A stretch of DNA of 15,315 nucleotides from contig JASEHM010000004.1 of assembly GCA_030018895.1 (NCBI GenBank), positions 1-15,315 of the forward strand, written 5' to 3'. Below, piece by piece: positions 7,194-13,396 of the stretch. Position 1 is the stretch's first letter, and every line of letters starts with the position of its first letter. The notes under the pieces were generated by a model. The model saw only the letters and a list, made by a program, of their open reading frames with translations, was not told the origin of the DNA and ran no database searches. Made by a program: the position numbers and the translations under genes. Source of the DNA: Candidatus Omnitrophota bacterium. Lineage in GTDB: Bacteria; Omnitrophota; Gorgyraeia; Gygaellales; Profunditerraquicolaceae.

Positions 7194-7366
7194 CCTATCT
7201 TAGGAAGGGGAAGGCCGTGTAAATCGGTCACAGTCCCGCTGCTGTAAGGAGGGACGAAATTCCGCAAAAATAGCCGCTGTTCTTTAGGGAGCAGGAAGGC
7301 GCGGAAGAGTAGATTGATCTCTAAGTCAGAAGACCTGCCTGGGAAGAAAATTACCCCGTGGATAGG
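7194..7366 (+). promoter_or_regulatory. Cobalamin riboswitch aptamer
   Basis: RNA element that binds adenosylcobalamin or a related corrinoid. The closing stem P1 can form between cctatc (7194-7199) and gatagg (7361-7366). Conserved core pieces appear in order: ggaaggccgtgtaaatcgg, then cacagtcccgctgctgtaa (7229-7247), then the B12 box aagtcagaagacctgcct (7323-7340). It lies just after a strong promoter and is followed by an intrinsic terminator, so control is probably by transcription termination. The downstream genes (corrinoid nucleotide-loop assembly and uptake) fit this ligand. Confidence 0.95.
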
Positions 7367-7382
7367 GCCAAAGATTGAACTT

Positions 7383-7426
7383 GGGTGCAACCCTTGACAG
7401 AACAAATATCTTGTCAGGGGTTTTTT
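7383..7426 (+). terminator. Intrinsic terminator, expression platform of the cobalamin riboswitch
   Basis: A 9-bp stem (one G-T pair) between cccttgaca (7391-7399) and tgtcagggg (7412-7420) is followed directly by six T (7421-7426). A competing 4-bp hairpin, gggt (7383-7386) with accc (7390-7393), uses the base of the 5' arm and could act in the switch. It precedes cobC by 30 bases. Confidence 0.88.
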
Positions 7427-7456
7427 GTTTAGTAAAGAAAACGCCGGTATTATGAA

Positions 7457-8230
7457 ATGAAAAAAACTGTAACAGTTCAGCGTTCAGAGGTAAATCAGGG
7501 CGTCATTCCCGCCCCCGTTTTCACGGGGGTAAACTCCAGCGGGAATCCAAAGAGGGTTGACAGAATGGATGTCTGTTTGCGCGGGCATGACAAAAATGGG
7601 AGGCGAGAACCTCCGGAAGCCGAACGGTTACAAAAAACTACATTTATATTAATCAGGCATGGCATAACAACGCATAATCTTAAAAAACGATATAGCGGTT
7701 CTACTGATGTCAAGCTTAGCCTGAAAGGTAAAAAGCAGGCAGTATTGTTAGGTAAAAAATTAAAATCCTGGCAGATAGATGAGGTGTATTCAAGCAATAG
7801 AATGCGCTCCTTGCAAACTGCCCGTATAATTTTTAAGAATCGAAAAATTAAAAAAATTGCGGATTTACGCGAGATAAATTTCGGTATTTTTGAAGGCCGA
7901 AGCTACAGTGAGATTATTTCTACCCATGCCCAGGTTTATGGCCGCTGGCTCAAGGATCCCTTTAAAACAAATATTCCTAAGGGAGAGGCGCTGCAAGATT
8001 TTAAAAAAAGGGTGTTGGCGATTTTCAAAAAGATTACAGCAGTTAATGCCGGTAAGAATATCGCGGTAGTTTGCCATGGAGGGGTAATTAGTATTTTTCT
8101 TAGCGCGATTTTAAAATCAAGGGATTTTTGGAAAAATATTCCTGATTCGGCAAGTATTACTATTATCGAGCATAATAAGGGAAAACAAAAAATAAAATTA
8201 CAAAATGATACTTCGCATTTAAATGGGTAA
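7457..8230 (+). CDS. cobC: Alpha-ribazole phosphatase / histidine phosphatase with an inserted palindromic element
   Basis: Histidine phosphatase superfamily; in this operon most likely CobC, which removes the phosphate of alpha-ribazole-5'-phosphate or of adenosylcobalamin-5'-phosphate. 257 residues; the family norm is about 200. The catalytic RHG is at residues 67-69 (His68), the second histidine in VCHGG is His207, and LREINFGIFEG lies between. The excess is explained by residues 5-61, encoded by a mobile element plus its target duplication. Removing 171 bases restores MKKTTFILIRHG, a normal start. Whether translation starts at 7457 or at an in-element ATG (7565) is open, and neither has a clear Shine-Dalgarno. 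It overlaps cobU by 8 bases. Confidence 0.88.
   Translation: MKKTVTVQRSEVNQGVIPAPVFTGVNSSGNPKRVDRMDVCLRGHDKNGRREPPEAERLQKTTFILIRHGITTHNLKKRYSGSTDVKLSLKGKKQAVLLGKKLKSWQIDEVYSSNRMRSLQTARIIFKNRKIKKIADLREINFGIFEGRSYSEIISTHAQVYGRWLKDPFKTNIPKGEALQDFKKRVLAIFKKITAVNAGKNIAVVCHGGVISIFLSAILKSRDFWKNIPDSASITIIEHNKGKQKIKLQNDTSHLNG
7461..7639. mobile_element. Palindromic MITE-like element, family C, copy 2, inside cobC
   Basis: The 163-bp element spans 7469-7631, with terminal repeats gtaacagttcagc and gccgaacggttac (11 of 13 matching as complements). It is flanked by perfect 8-bp direct repeats aaaaaact (7461-7468 and 7632-7639), a target-site duplication. 163 + 8 = 171 = 57 codons, so cobC stays in frame, and the element has no stop codon in that frame. 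Hairpins include cccccg/cggggg (7513-7530) nested in attcccgc/gcgggaat. Confidence 0.93.
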
Positions 8231-8741
8231 AATTACCTTTATTTTAGGCGGTGCAAGAAGCGGGAAAAGTACTTATGCGCTTTTATTGGCAAAAAGGCAT
8301 AAAAATGTTGCCTTTATCGCTACCTGTAAACCGCTGGATACGGAAATGAAAAAGCGCATAAAGATGCATAGAGAAATTAGGCCTAAACACTGGGAAACAT
8401 TTGAGGAAGAAAAAGATATTTCCGCAAGATTAAAAAAAATCGGAGATAAATTTGAATGTATTGTTATAGACTGCTTGACATTATTGGCATCAAACCTGTT
8501 ATGCCGAAAAAAAAGCCCTGCTTTTATAGAGAATAAAATTAAAGAGATGCTTTTAGTTATCAAAAAGATAAAAGCCAAAACGATAATCGTTTCTAATGAG
8601 GTTGGTTTAGGAATAGTGCCGGCGAATAAGTTGGCGCGAGATTTCCGGGATATCGCCGGAAGGGTAAATCAAATAACAGCACAAGCAGCGCAGGAAGCGT
8701 ATTTTTTAATTTCAGGCATACCGACAAGGATAAAAAAGTGA
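8223..8741 (+). CDS. cobU: Adenosylcobinamide kinase / adenosylcobinamide-phosphate guanylyltransferase
   Basis: Bifunctional cytosolic enzyme that phosphorylates adenosylcobinamide and transfers GMP to give adenosylcobinamide-GDP, the activated half of the nucleotide-loop assembly reaction. 172 residues, normal length. The P-loop GGARSGKS is at residues 9-16. The family motif containing the guanylylated histidine is MHREIRPKHWETFE (His49). Further marks are VIDCLTLLASNLL and SNEVGLGIVPANKLARDFRD. Its ATG overlaps the cobC stop by 8 bases, and its stop lies just before the cobT ribosome-binding site, so the set is translationally coupled. Confidence 0.97.
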   Translation: MGKITFILGGARSGKSTYALLLAKRHKNVAFIATCKPLDTEMKKRIKMHREIRPKHWETFEEEKDISARLKKIGDKFECIVIDCLTLLASNLLCRKKSPAFIENKIKEMLLVIKKIKAKTIIVSNEVGLGIVPANKLARDFRDIAGRVNQITAQAAQEAYFLISGIPTRIKK

Positions 8742-8749
8742 GGGGCATA

Positions 8750-9811
8750 ATGCAGTTATTGCAGGATACAATACAAAAGATTAAAAAACCTGATTATTTT
8801 TTGATATCTGAGGCTCAAAAGAGGTTAGATAGTTTGACTAAGCCGCAAGCTAGCCTTGGCCGTTTAGAAGAAATTGCCAAACAGATAGTTCTCATAAGCG
8901 GAAGGACAATGCCTTCTGTAAAAAATAAGGTTATCTTTACAATGGCTGCGGATCATGGCGTTACAGAGGAAGAAGTGAGTGCCTTTCCTAAAGAAGTAAC
9001 CGCTCAGATGGTGTTCAATTTTGTAAAAGGCGGCGCAGGAATAAATGTATTAGCTCGTTATGCAGGCGCAAAAGTTATTGTAGTTGATATGGGGGTTAGA
9101 GTTGACTTAGGTAATCACTCCGGCCTTATTATAAAAAAGATTGGCTATGGCACAAAGAATATAGCTAAAGGCTCGGCAATGTCAAGAGAAGAGGCAATTG
9201 CATCAATAGAGGCGGGAATTGAAGTTTTTGAGGCAGAATATAATGAAGGTATAGATATTGTTGGGACAGGCGATATGGGAATTGGAAATACTACTGCCTC
9301 AAGCGCGATAACCTCTGTAATTACGGCTAGTCCCCTGGAAGATGTAACAGGAAAGGGTACAGGCATAGACGATAAAACCCTGGTTAAAAAGATAGAGATA
9401 ATTAAAAAAGCGATTGGGGTAAATAAGCCGGACGCTAAAGACGCCCTTAGTGTTTTATCTAAGGTAGGGGGATTTGAGATAGGCGGCATAGTCGGCGTAA
9501 TTTTAGCTGCGGTTGCAAAAAGAGTTCCTGTTGTAATTGATGGGTTTATTTCCGGGGCAGCAGCTTTGATCGCATATCAGTTAAAGCCAGAGGTAAAAGA
9601 TTTCATAATTGCCAGCCATTGCTCCGTAGAAAAGGGCCATAAGATTATATTGGATTATTTGGGGCTTAAACCGATTTTAAATTTAGATTTAAGATTAGGC
9701 GAGGGCACAGGAGCAGCCTTAGGAATGGGCATTATTGAGGCGAGTGTCAAAATTTTAACTGAGATGGCGACATTTCAAGGCGCAGGTGTTTCTAGTTCTT
9801 TGTCGTCCTAA
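8750..9811 (+). CDS. cobT: Nicotinate-nucleotide--dimethylbenzimidazole phosphoribosyltransferase
   Basis: Makes alpha-ribazole-5'-phosphate from nicotinate mononucleotide and a benzimidazole-type base, the lower ligand of cobalamin. 353 residues. The N-terminal LTKPQASLGRLEEIA, AADHGVTEEEVSAFPKEVT and GTGDMGIGNTTASSA motifs are classic. The catalytic glutamate is Glu318 in LGEGTGAALGM. I place the start at ATG 8750 because aggg (8741-8744) sits five bases before it. A GTG at 8738 in the same frame would overlap the cobU stop and lacks such a site. The C-terminus (EMATFQGAGVSSSLSS) is slightly unusual but complete. Confidence 0.97.
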   Translation: MQLLQDTIQKIKKPDYFLISEAQKRLDSLTKPQASLGRLEEIAKQIVLISGRTMPSVKNKVIFTMAADHGVTEEEVSAFPKEVTAQMVFNFVKGGAGINVLARYAGAKVIVVDMGVRVDLGNHSGLIIKKIGYGTKNIAKGSAMSREEAIASIEAGIEVFEAEYNEGIDIVGTGDMGIGNTTASSAITSVITASPLEDVTGKGTGIDDKTLVKKIEIIKKAIGVNKPDAKDALSVLSKVGGFEIGGIVGVILAAVAKRVPVVIDGFISGAAALIAYQLKPEVKDFIIASHCSVEKGHKIILDYLGLKPILNLDLRLGEGTGAALGMGIIEASVKILTEMATFQGAGVSSSLSS

Positions 9812-9880
9812 AGTGACTAACAGGTTTTTTTGTCTTGAGCGAACAACAAGTTTTTTTTCATAGATGACAGTAATATAAAA

Positions 9881-10618
9881 ATGAAATATCTCCTAATCGC
9901 GTTTCAATTTCTGACAATTTTATCGTTTAGGGCCGCTGGCGAGATCAAAGATAAGGATTACGGTAAATCGCTTGCATATTTTCCAGTAGTCGGTATGGTC
10001 ATAGGAATTATATTATCGGCTATAGCATTACGCTGCGGGTTTTTGCCTAAACAGGTTCTTGCAGCCGTAGTGTTAATATTTTCCGTATTTTTTACCGGTG
10101 CGCTGCATCTTGACGGTTTTGCGGATACATGCGATGGTTTTTACGGGGTAAGGCCAAAAGAGGAAATTTTGAGAATAATGCGGGATGCTAGAGCCGGGGT
10201 CATGGCTGTTATCGGAGTAGCGCTGCTTTTGCTCTTAAAATTTTCTTTGATAAGCAGTATGCCGAAAAATATTCTTTGGCGCTCGCTAATTATGATGTGC
10301 TGTCTTAGCCGCTGGGCTCAAGCAGGTTCATGCCTTCTGCCGTATAGCCGCAATGAAGGCAAGGCAGAATTATTTATTAAATATGCCCGCAAGAAAGATA
10401 TTATTATAGGCGGTGTTTTTGCAATAATTGTTTCTTGCGTGTTATTTGGCTTAAAAGGCGCCCTAATTTTTTTTGTTTCCCTTGTTCCGGCTCTTTTATT
10501 TATTCGCTGCGCCAAAAGTAAAATCAACGGCATGACCGGAGACACTATTGGAGCAATAAACGAAATTACAGAAGCAAGCGCGCTTTTTTCTGTTTTTATA
10601 TTAGGTTTACCCCGTTAA
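9881..10618 (+). CDS. cobS: Adenosylcobinamide-GDP ribazoletransferase (cobalamin synthase)
   Basis: Integral inner-membrane enzyme joining adenosylcobinamide-GDP and alpha-ribazole(-phosphate), the final assembly step of cobalamin. 245 residues, usual length. The Mg-binding motif HLDGFADTCDG is at residues 76-86, followed by RIMRDARAGVMAV. Several hydrophobic segments (about 33-50, 57-72, 108-125, 172-190, 195-208) are as expected, and the end GDTIGAINEITE is a family signature. The gap from cobT (69 bases) contains two T-runs but no good hairpin. There is no visible Shine-Dalgarno before the ATG. Confidence 0.95.
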   Translation: MKYLLIAFQFLTILSFRAAGEIKDKDYGKSLAYFPVVGMVIGIILSAIALRCGFLPKQVLAAVVLIFSVFFTGALHLDGFADTCDGFYGVRPKEEILRIMRDARAGVMAVIGVALLLLLKFSLISSMPKNILWRSLIMMCCLSRWAQAGSCLLPYSRNEGKAELFIKYARKKDIIIGGVFAIIVSCVLFGLKGALIFFVSLVPALLFIRCAKSKINGMTGDTIGAINEITEASALFSVFILGLPR

Positions 10619-10665
10619 GTTCAAGAAGAAAATATGCAGTTAGTGCAGGCATTAGAGGAGTGTGC

Positions 10666-11715
10666 ATGAGAGAAGAATTTAAGACATTGCGCTATTTGCT
10701 TTCCGAGGCAGTGCGGCGCCGGCCGTATGACGGCCTGCTTTTTTCCGGCGGCCTTGATACTTCTGTAATTGCAGCTCTCAATCCGAAAATAACAGCAATA
10801 ACGGTTAGCCTGGAAGGTGATGCCGAGGATATTTATTATTCTGATTTATTAGCAAAAAAGTTTGGTTTTAAATATGTGCATTACGCGGTAGGTGTTAATG
10901 AGGCACTTTTAGCTATACCGGAGGTGATTAGGATTTTGGGGTCATTTGACCCGGCAATACCCAATGATCTGGCTGCATTTTTTGGCCTAAAGAAGGCTAA
11001 AGAACTCGGAATAGCTGCCATAGCTACCGGCGATGCCAGCGATGAATTATTCGCAGGTTATTCTTTTATGCAAGAGGTAGATGATCTTGAAGGCTATATC
11101 CGCAGAATTACCAAAAATATGAATTTTAGTTCCAATGAAATATGCAGATTCTTTGGGCTTAAGATTGTTCAGCCGTTTATTGACAAAAATATAGTTGATT
11201 TTGCCTTAAGCCTGCCGCGGGAGATGAAAATTAGGGAAAAAAGCGGTAAGGTATGGGGAAAATGGATTTTGCGCAAGGTTTTTGAAGATATTTTGCCTGA
11301 GGAGATTGCATGGCAGAGTAAACGTCCTCTTGAATTCGGTTCGGGGATGACGCGTTTAAGAGAGGTTATCAGCGCGAAAATTTCTGATGATGAATTTAAA
11401 GAGAAACAGCAGGTGTATCCAGTAAAATTTTTAAACAAGGAGCATCTTTACTATTACGAGGTTTTTCGTAAAGTAGTAAGCGTTATTCCTGCGCCAAAAG
11501 ATACAGAGAAATCCTGTCCAGGATGCAGCACTGGACTAAAAATAGATGCTTTTCACTGTAAAGTCTGCGGATATGGTTTAATATTTTGCACAAGGGAGGT
11601 GAATAAAATGAAAAAAAAAGAATGCAAAGCAAAAAAAAACGTGATTGCTTGCCGTAAAAAGTGTAAGGCAAAGGGCACAGGCCTGTCTCATTATGTAATT
11701 TCGGATAAGAAATGA
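10666..11715 (+). CDS. PP-loop ATPase, asparagine-synthase-like, with C-terminal zinc ribbon and in-frame peptide tail
   Basis: 349 residues from ATG 10666 (agaggag at 10654-10660). The fold is the synthetase half of asparagine synthase: the pyrophosphatase loop SGGLDTS at residues 27-33 and GDASDELFAGY at 122-132. There is no N-terminal glutaminase domain, so it is not a standard AsnB. Such domains activate carboxylates as acyl-adenylates, and lasso-peptide cyclases use the same fold. Residues 284-301 form a putative zinc ribbon (CPGC then HCKVC). The last 35 residues (315-349) coincide with a separate small peptide frame that has its own ribosome-binding site. The substrate is unknown: the neighbouring peptide, a corrinoid side chain, or something else. 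It lies in the cobalamin operon 47 bases after cobS. Confidence 0.85.
   Translation: MREEFKTLRYLLSEAVRRRPYDGLLFSGGLDTSVIAALNPKITAITVSLEGDAEDIYYSDLLAKKFGFKYVHYAVGVNEALLAIPEVIRILGSFDPAIPNDLAAFFGLKKAKELGIAAIATGDASDELFAGYSFMQEVDDLEGYIRRITKNMNFSSNEICRFFGLKIVQPFIDKNIVDFALSLPREMKIREKSGKVWGKWILRKVFEDILPEEIAWQSKRPLEFGSGMTRLREVISAKISDDEFKEKQQVYPVKFLNKEHLYYYEVFRKVVSVIPAPKDTEKSCPGCSTGLKIDAFHCKVCGYGLIFCTREVNKMKKKECKAKKNVIACRKKCKAKGTGLSHYVISDKK
11592..11601 (+). promoter_or_regulatory. Very strong internal Shine-Dalgarno for the small peptide
   Basis: aagggaggtg matches the anti-Shine-Dalgarno almost completely and is six bases before ATG 11608. No other gene in the window has so good a site, and several have none. 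It lies inside the PP-loop coding frame, where it is translated as TREV. Confidence 0.85.
11608..11715 (+). CDS. cbpA: Putative Cys/Lys-rich RiPP precursor peptide, CbpA-like, nested in the PP-loop gene
   Basis: 35 residues starting MKKKECKAKK. Three cysteines (Cys6, Cys15, Cys19) sit in a lysine-rich first half with an internal near-repeat (CKAKK, CKAKG), and the second half, GTGLSHYVISDKK, is free of cysteine. It reads in the same frame as the PP-loop gene and shares its stop, so two products are possible: the free peptide and a C-terminal fusion. The strong internal Shine-Dalgarno argues for independent, abundant translation, as expected for a precursor peptide. The next gene is a radical SAM/SPASM enzyme of the kind that modifies such peptides. 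From memory it resembles the modified-peptide precursor family called CbpA, whose partner is CbpB; I could not check this. Alternatively it is only a basic tail of the enzyme. Confidence 0.6.
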   Translation: MKKKECKAKKNVIACRKKCKAKGTGLSHYVISDKK

Positions 11716-11716
11716 A

Positions 11717-11787
11717 GCTCCTCCCCGCCATAGGCAGGGAGGTTTCTTGGAGCGAAATACTGAGCCCTGCACCATACGGTGCAGGGC
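11717..11787 (+). other. Two-hairpin unit after the peptide gene
   Basis: Hairpin 1: cctccccgc (11720-11728) pairs with gcagggagg (11734-11742) with one mismatch. It is enclosed by gctcc (11717-11721) against ggagc (11749-11753) as an alternative outer stem. Hairpin 2: a perfect 10-bp stem, gccctgcacc (11764-11773) with ggtgcagggc (11778-11787), loop atac. No long T-run follows either, so strong termination is doubtful; they could stabilise the upstream mRNA end. The arrangement also recalls subterminal structures of IS200/IS605-type ends, a weak impression only. Confidence 0.55.
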
Positions 11788-11816
11788 GAATGTATAATTT
11801 CGTTATGCGTAGTACC

Positions 11817-11922
<106 letters not shown>

Positions 11923-11931
11923 TGTAGTAGT

Positions 11932-11975
11932 GCGTCGTGTGTTTTGCGTAAAAAATTTAACACGCGACGCAAAAC
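11932..11975 (+). promoter_or_regulatory. Mutually exclusive hairpins in the leader of the radical SAM gene
   Basis: Stem 1: gcgtcgtgtgtt (11932-11943) pairs with aacacgcgacgc (11959-11970), 12 positions with one G-T pair. Stem 2: gttttgcgt (11941-11949) pairs perfectly with acgcaaaac (11967-11975). They share bases on both arms and cannot form together. The Shine-Dalgarno aaaggaaag (11979-11987) is just outside. It could be an RNA switch or simply a repeat; no ligand or protein is suggested by the sequence. Confidence 0.5.
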
Positions 11976-11989
11976 GTAAAAGGAAAGTA

Positions 11990-13363
11990 ATGTATCGTTT
12001 GAATCATTTTAATATGGCTGACGGTTTACAGCTTCAGCCTATAAATATTGGGCATAAAGATTATATCGGGATTATCTCTGCGGATACGGCATTTTGGGCG
12101 TTGGTGAGAAAAGGCTTGGTCAGCCAGACTCTAGATAACTCTCCTTTGCTTCGTAAATACCAAAGGAAATTAGAGGTTTTTAATAAGGAGATGAAAGATT
12201 TAAGGACAGCTCTAAAACCATCCGCAGTATATTTTAACCCTACTGACTGTTGTAATTTGAATTGTTCATACTGTTATATTCCGAAAAACCTGCGCAAGAA
12301 TGGCAGGCATATGTCTAATCGCAAACTTCTGGAAGCGCTAAAGATTTTAAAGGCTTATTTTAAATCCAGTTTACCTAAAGCCAGGGTTCCGCAGATTATT
12401 TTTCACGGCGCAGAACCCTTGCTTAATAAAGAGGCGGTTTTTAAGGCAATAGAAGAATTTGCTGAGGATTTTCGTTTTGGCATTCAGACTAATGGGACGC
12501 TTTTAAGTTCTCAAGATATAGAATTTCTAAAATCAAGAAGGATAAGCATTGGCCTTTCTTTAGACGGGCATATCCCAAGAGTAGCTGATCGCCTGCGCAA
12601 AAGCTGGGGCGGTTATGGTGTTTTTAAAAAGGTAATTGAATTAATTGATATACTTAGAGGTTATGATAATTATTCTGTTATCTGCACTGTAACTAAAGAA
12701 AATATGGCTTCTCAGGTTAAAATGATTGAATTTTTGCATCGTATGGAAGTGCCAACTTGCATGCTTAATCCTGTGCGTTGCACGCTTAGCCCCAGCCGTA
12801 AACATAAACCTCAGGATATGGATTTAGCAAAGCACTATTTAGCAGCATTAGATCGTTCATATCAGCTTTATAAGAATTCAGGCCGTAAACTCATAATAGC
12901 TAATTTCGCTAATATCTTAGTTGCTATTATTGCCCCTTTAGCCCGGCGGCTTATGTGCGATATCTCGCCTTGCGGCGGCGGAAGGTGTTTTTTTGCGGTT
13001 TCAAGCAGCGGGGATATGTTTCCTTGCAGCGAATTTATCGGGATTAAAGAGTTTAATGGGGGAAATATTTTTAGAGATGATATCCGGGATGTTTTAGAAA
13101 CAGCGCCGTTTAAATCTGTTACTCAGAGGCGCATTGAGAGTATTGAGCCTTGTAGTTGTTGCGCTATTAGGCATTTTTGCGGCGCGCCTTGTCCTGCTGA
13201 GGCGTATGGAATGAATGGTTCAGTTGAAACAAAAGGCGCATTTTGCGAACTTTATGTAGAGCAAGTCCGCTATGCCTTTCGTCTTATTGCTGATAATAAG
13301 GAAGAAGCTTATCTTTGGGATGGATGGGATAGAGATACCCGCACTACTTTTAATATAAAATGA
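11990..13363 (+). CDS. cbpB: Radical SAM/SPASM peptide-modifying enzyme, CbpB-like
   Basis: 457 residues from ATG 11990, chosen because aaaggaaag lies just upstream and the 20 extra codons from a GTG at 11930 fall in a hairpin region. The [4Fe-4S] motif CxxxCxxC is Cys88, Cys92, Cys95 (CNLNCSYC), preceded by a fourth cysteine, Cys87. QIIFHGAEPLLN (GGE-type motif) and QTNGTLL follow. The C-terminal SPASM domain has Cys328, Cys333, Cys346, Cys388, Cys390/391, Cys397, Cys401 and Cys419, enough for two auxiliary clusters. Such enzymes modify ribosomal peptides, for example with thioether or carbon-carbon links. The upstream Cys-rich peptide is the obvious substrate. From memory it matches the CbpB family; the exact family name needs a profile search. 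The N-terminal about 75 residues could hold a peptide-recognition region. Confidence 0.75.
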   Translation: MYRLNHFNMADGLQLQPINIGHKDYIGIISADTAFWALVRKGLVSQTLDNSPLLRKYQRKLEVFNKEMKDLRTALKPSAVYFNPTDCCNLNCSYCYIPKNLRKNGRHMSNRKLLEALKILKAYFKSSLPKARVPQIIFHGAEPLLNKEAVFKAIEEFAEDFRFGIQTNGTLLSSQDIEFLKSRRISIGLSLDGHIPRVADRLRKSWGGYGVFKKVIELIDILRGYDNYSVICTVTKENMASQVKMIEFLHRMEVPTCMLNPVRCTLSPSRKHKPQDMDLAKHYLAALDRSYQLYKNSGRKLIIANFANILVAIIAPLARRLMCDISPCGGGRCFFAVSSSGDMFPCSEFIGIKEFNGGNIFRDDIRDVLETAPFKSVTQRRIESIEPCSCCAIRHFCGAPCPAEAYGMNGSVETKGAFCELYVEQVRYAFRLIADNKEEAYLWDGWDRDTRTTFNIK

Positions 13364-13396
13364 CATTAAGGGTAAAAAATTGTTACGAGGTGAGCA

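Noticed and set aside
7175..7405. Minus-strand open frame of 76 codons across the leader of the cobalamin operon.
   Set aside because: It is the complement of the riboswitch and terminator, with no family resemblance.
9812..9880. Possible intrinsic terminator between cobT and cobS (two T-runs after 9826 and 9852).
   Set aside because: The only stems are 4-5 bp and AT-rich; the T-runs alone do not make a terminator, and cobS belongs with the operon.
10634..10669. An 11-codon upstream frame (MQLVQALEECA) ending with an ATGA overlap at the PP-loop start codon.
   Set aside because: Too short to distinguish from chance; its ribosome-binding site is poor and the PP-loop gene has its own good one.
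11515..11568. Zinc ribbon of the PP-loop protein as a remnant of a TnpB transposon protein.
   Set aside because: The spacing and surrounding residues do not match the TnpB C-terminal pattern, and no catalytic TnpB motif lies upstream; the frame is continuous with the PP-loop domain.
11930..11989. Start of the radical SAM gene at GTG 11930, which would add 20 residues.
   Set aside because: This stretch forms the two alternative hairpins, the encoded residues are not domain-like, and ATG 11990 has a good Shine-Dalgarno.
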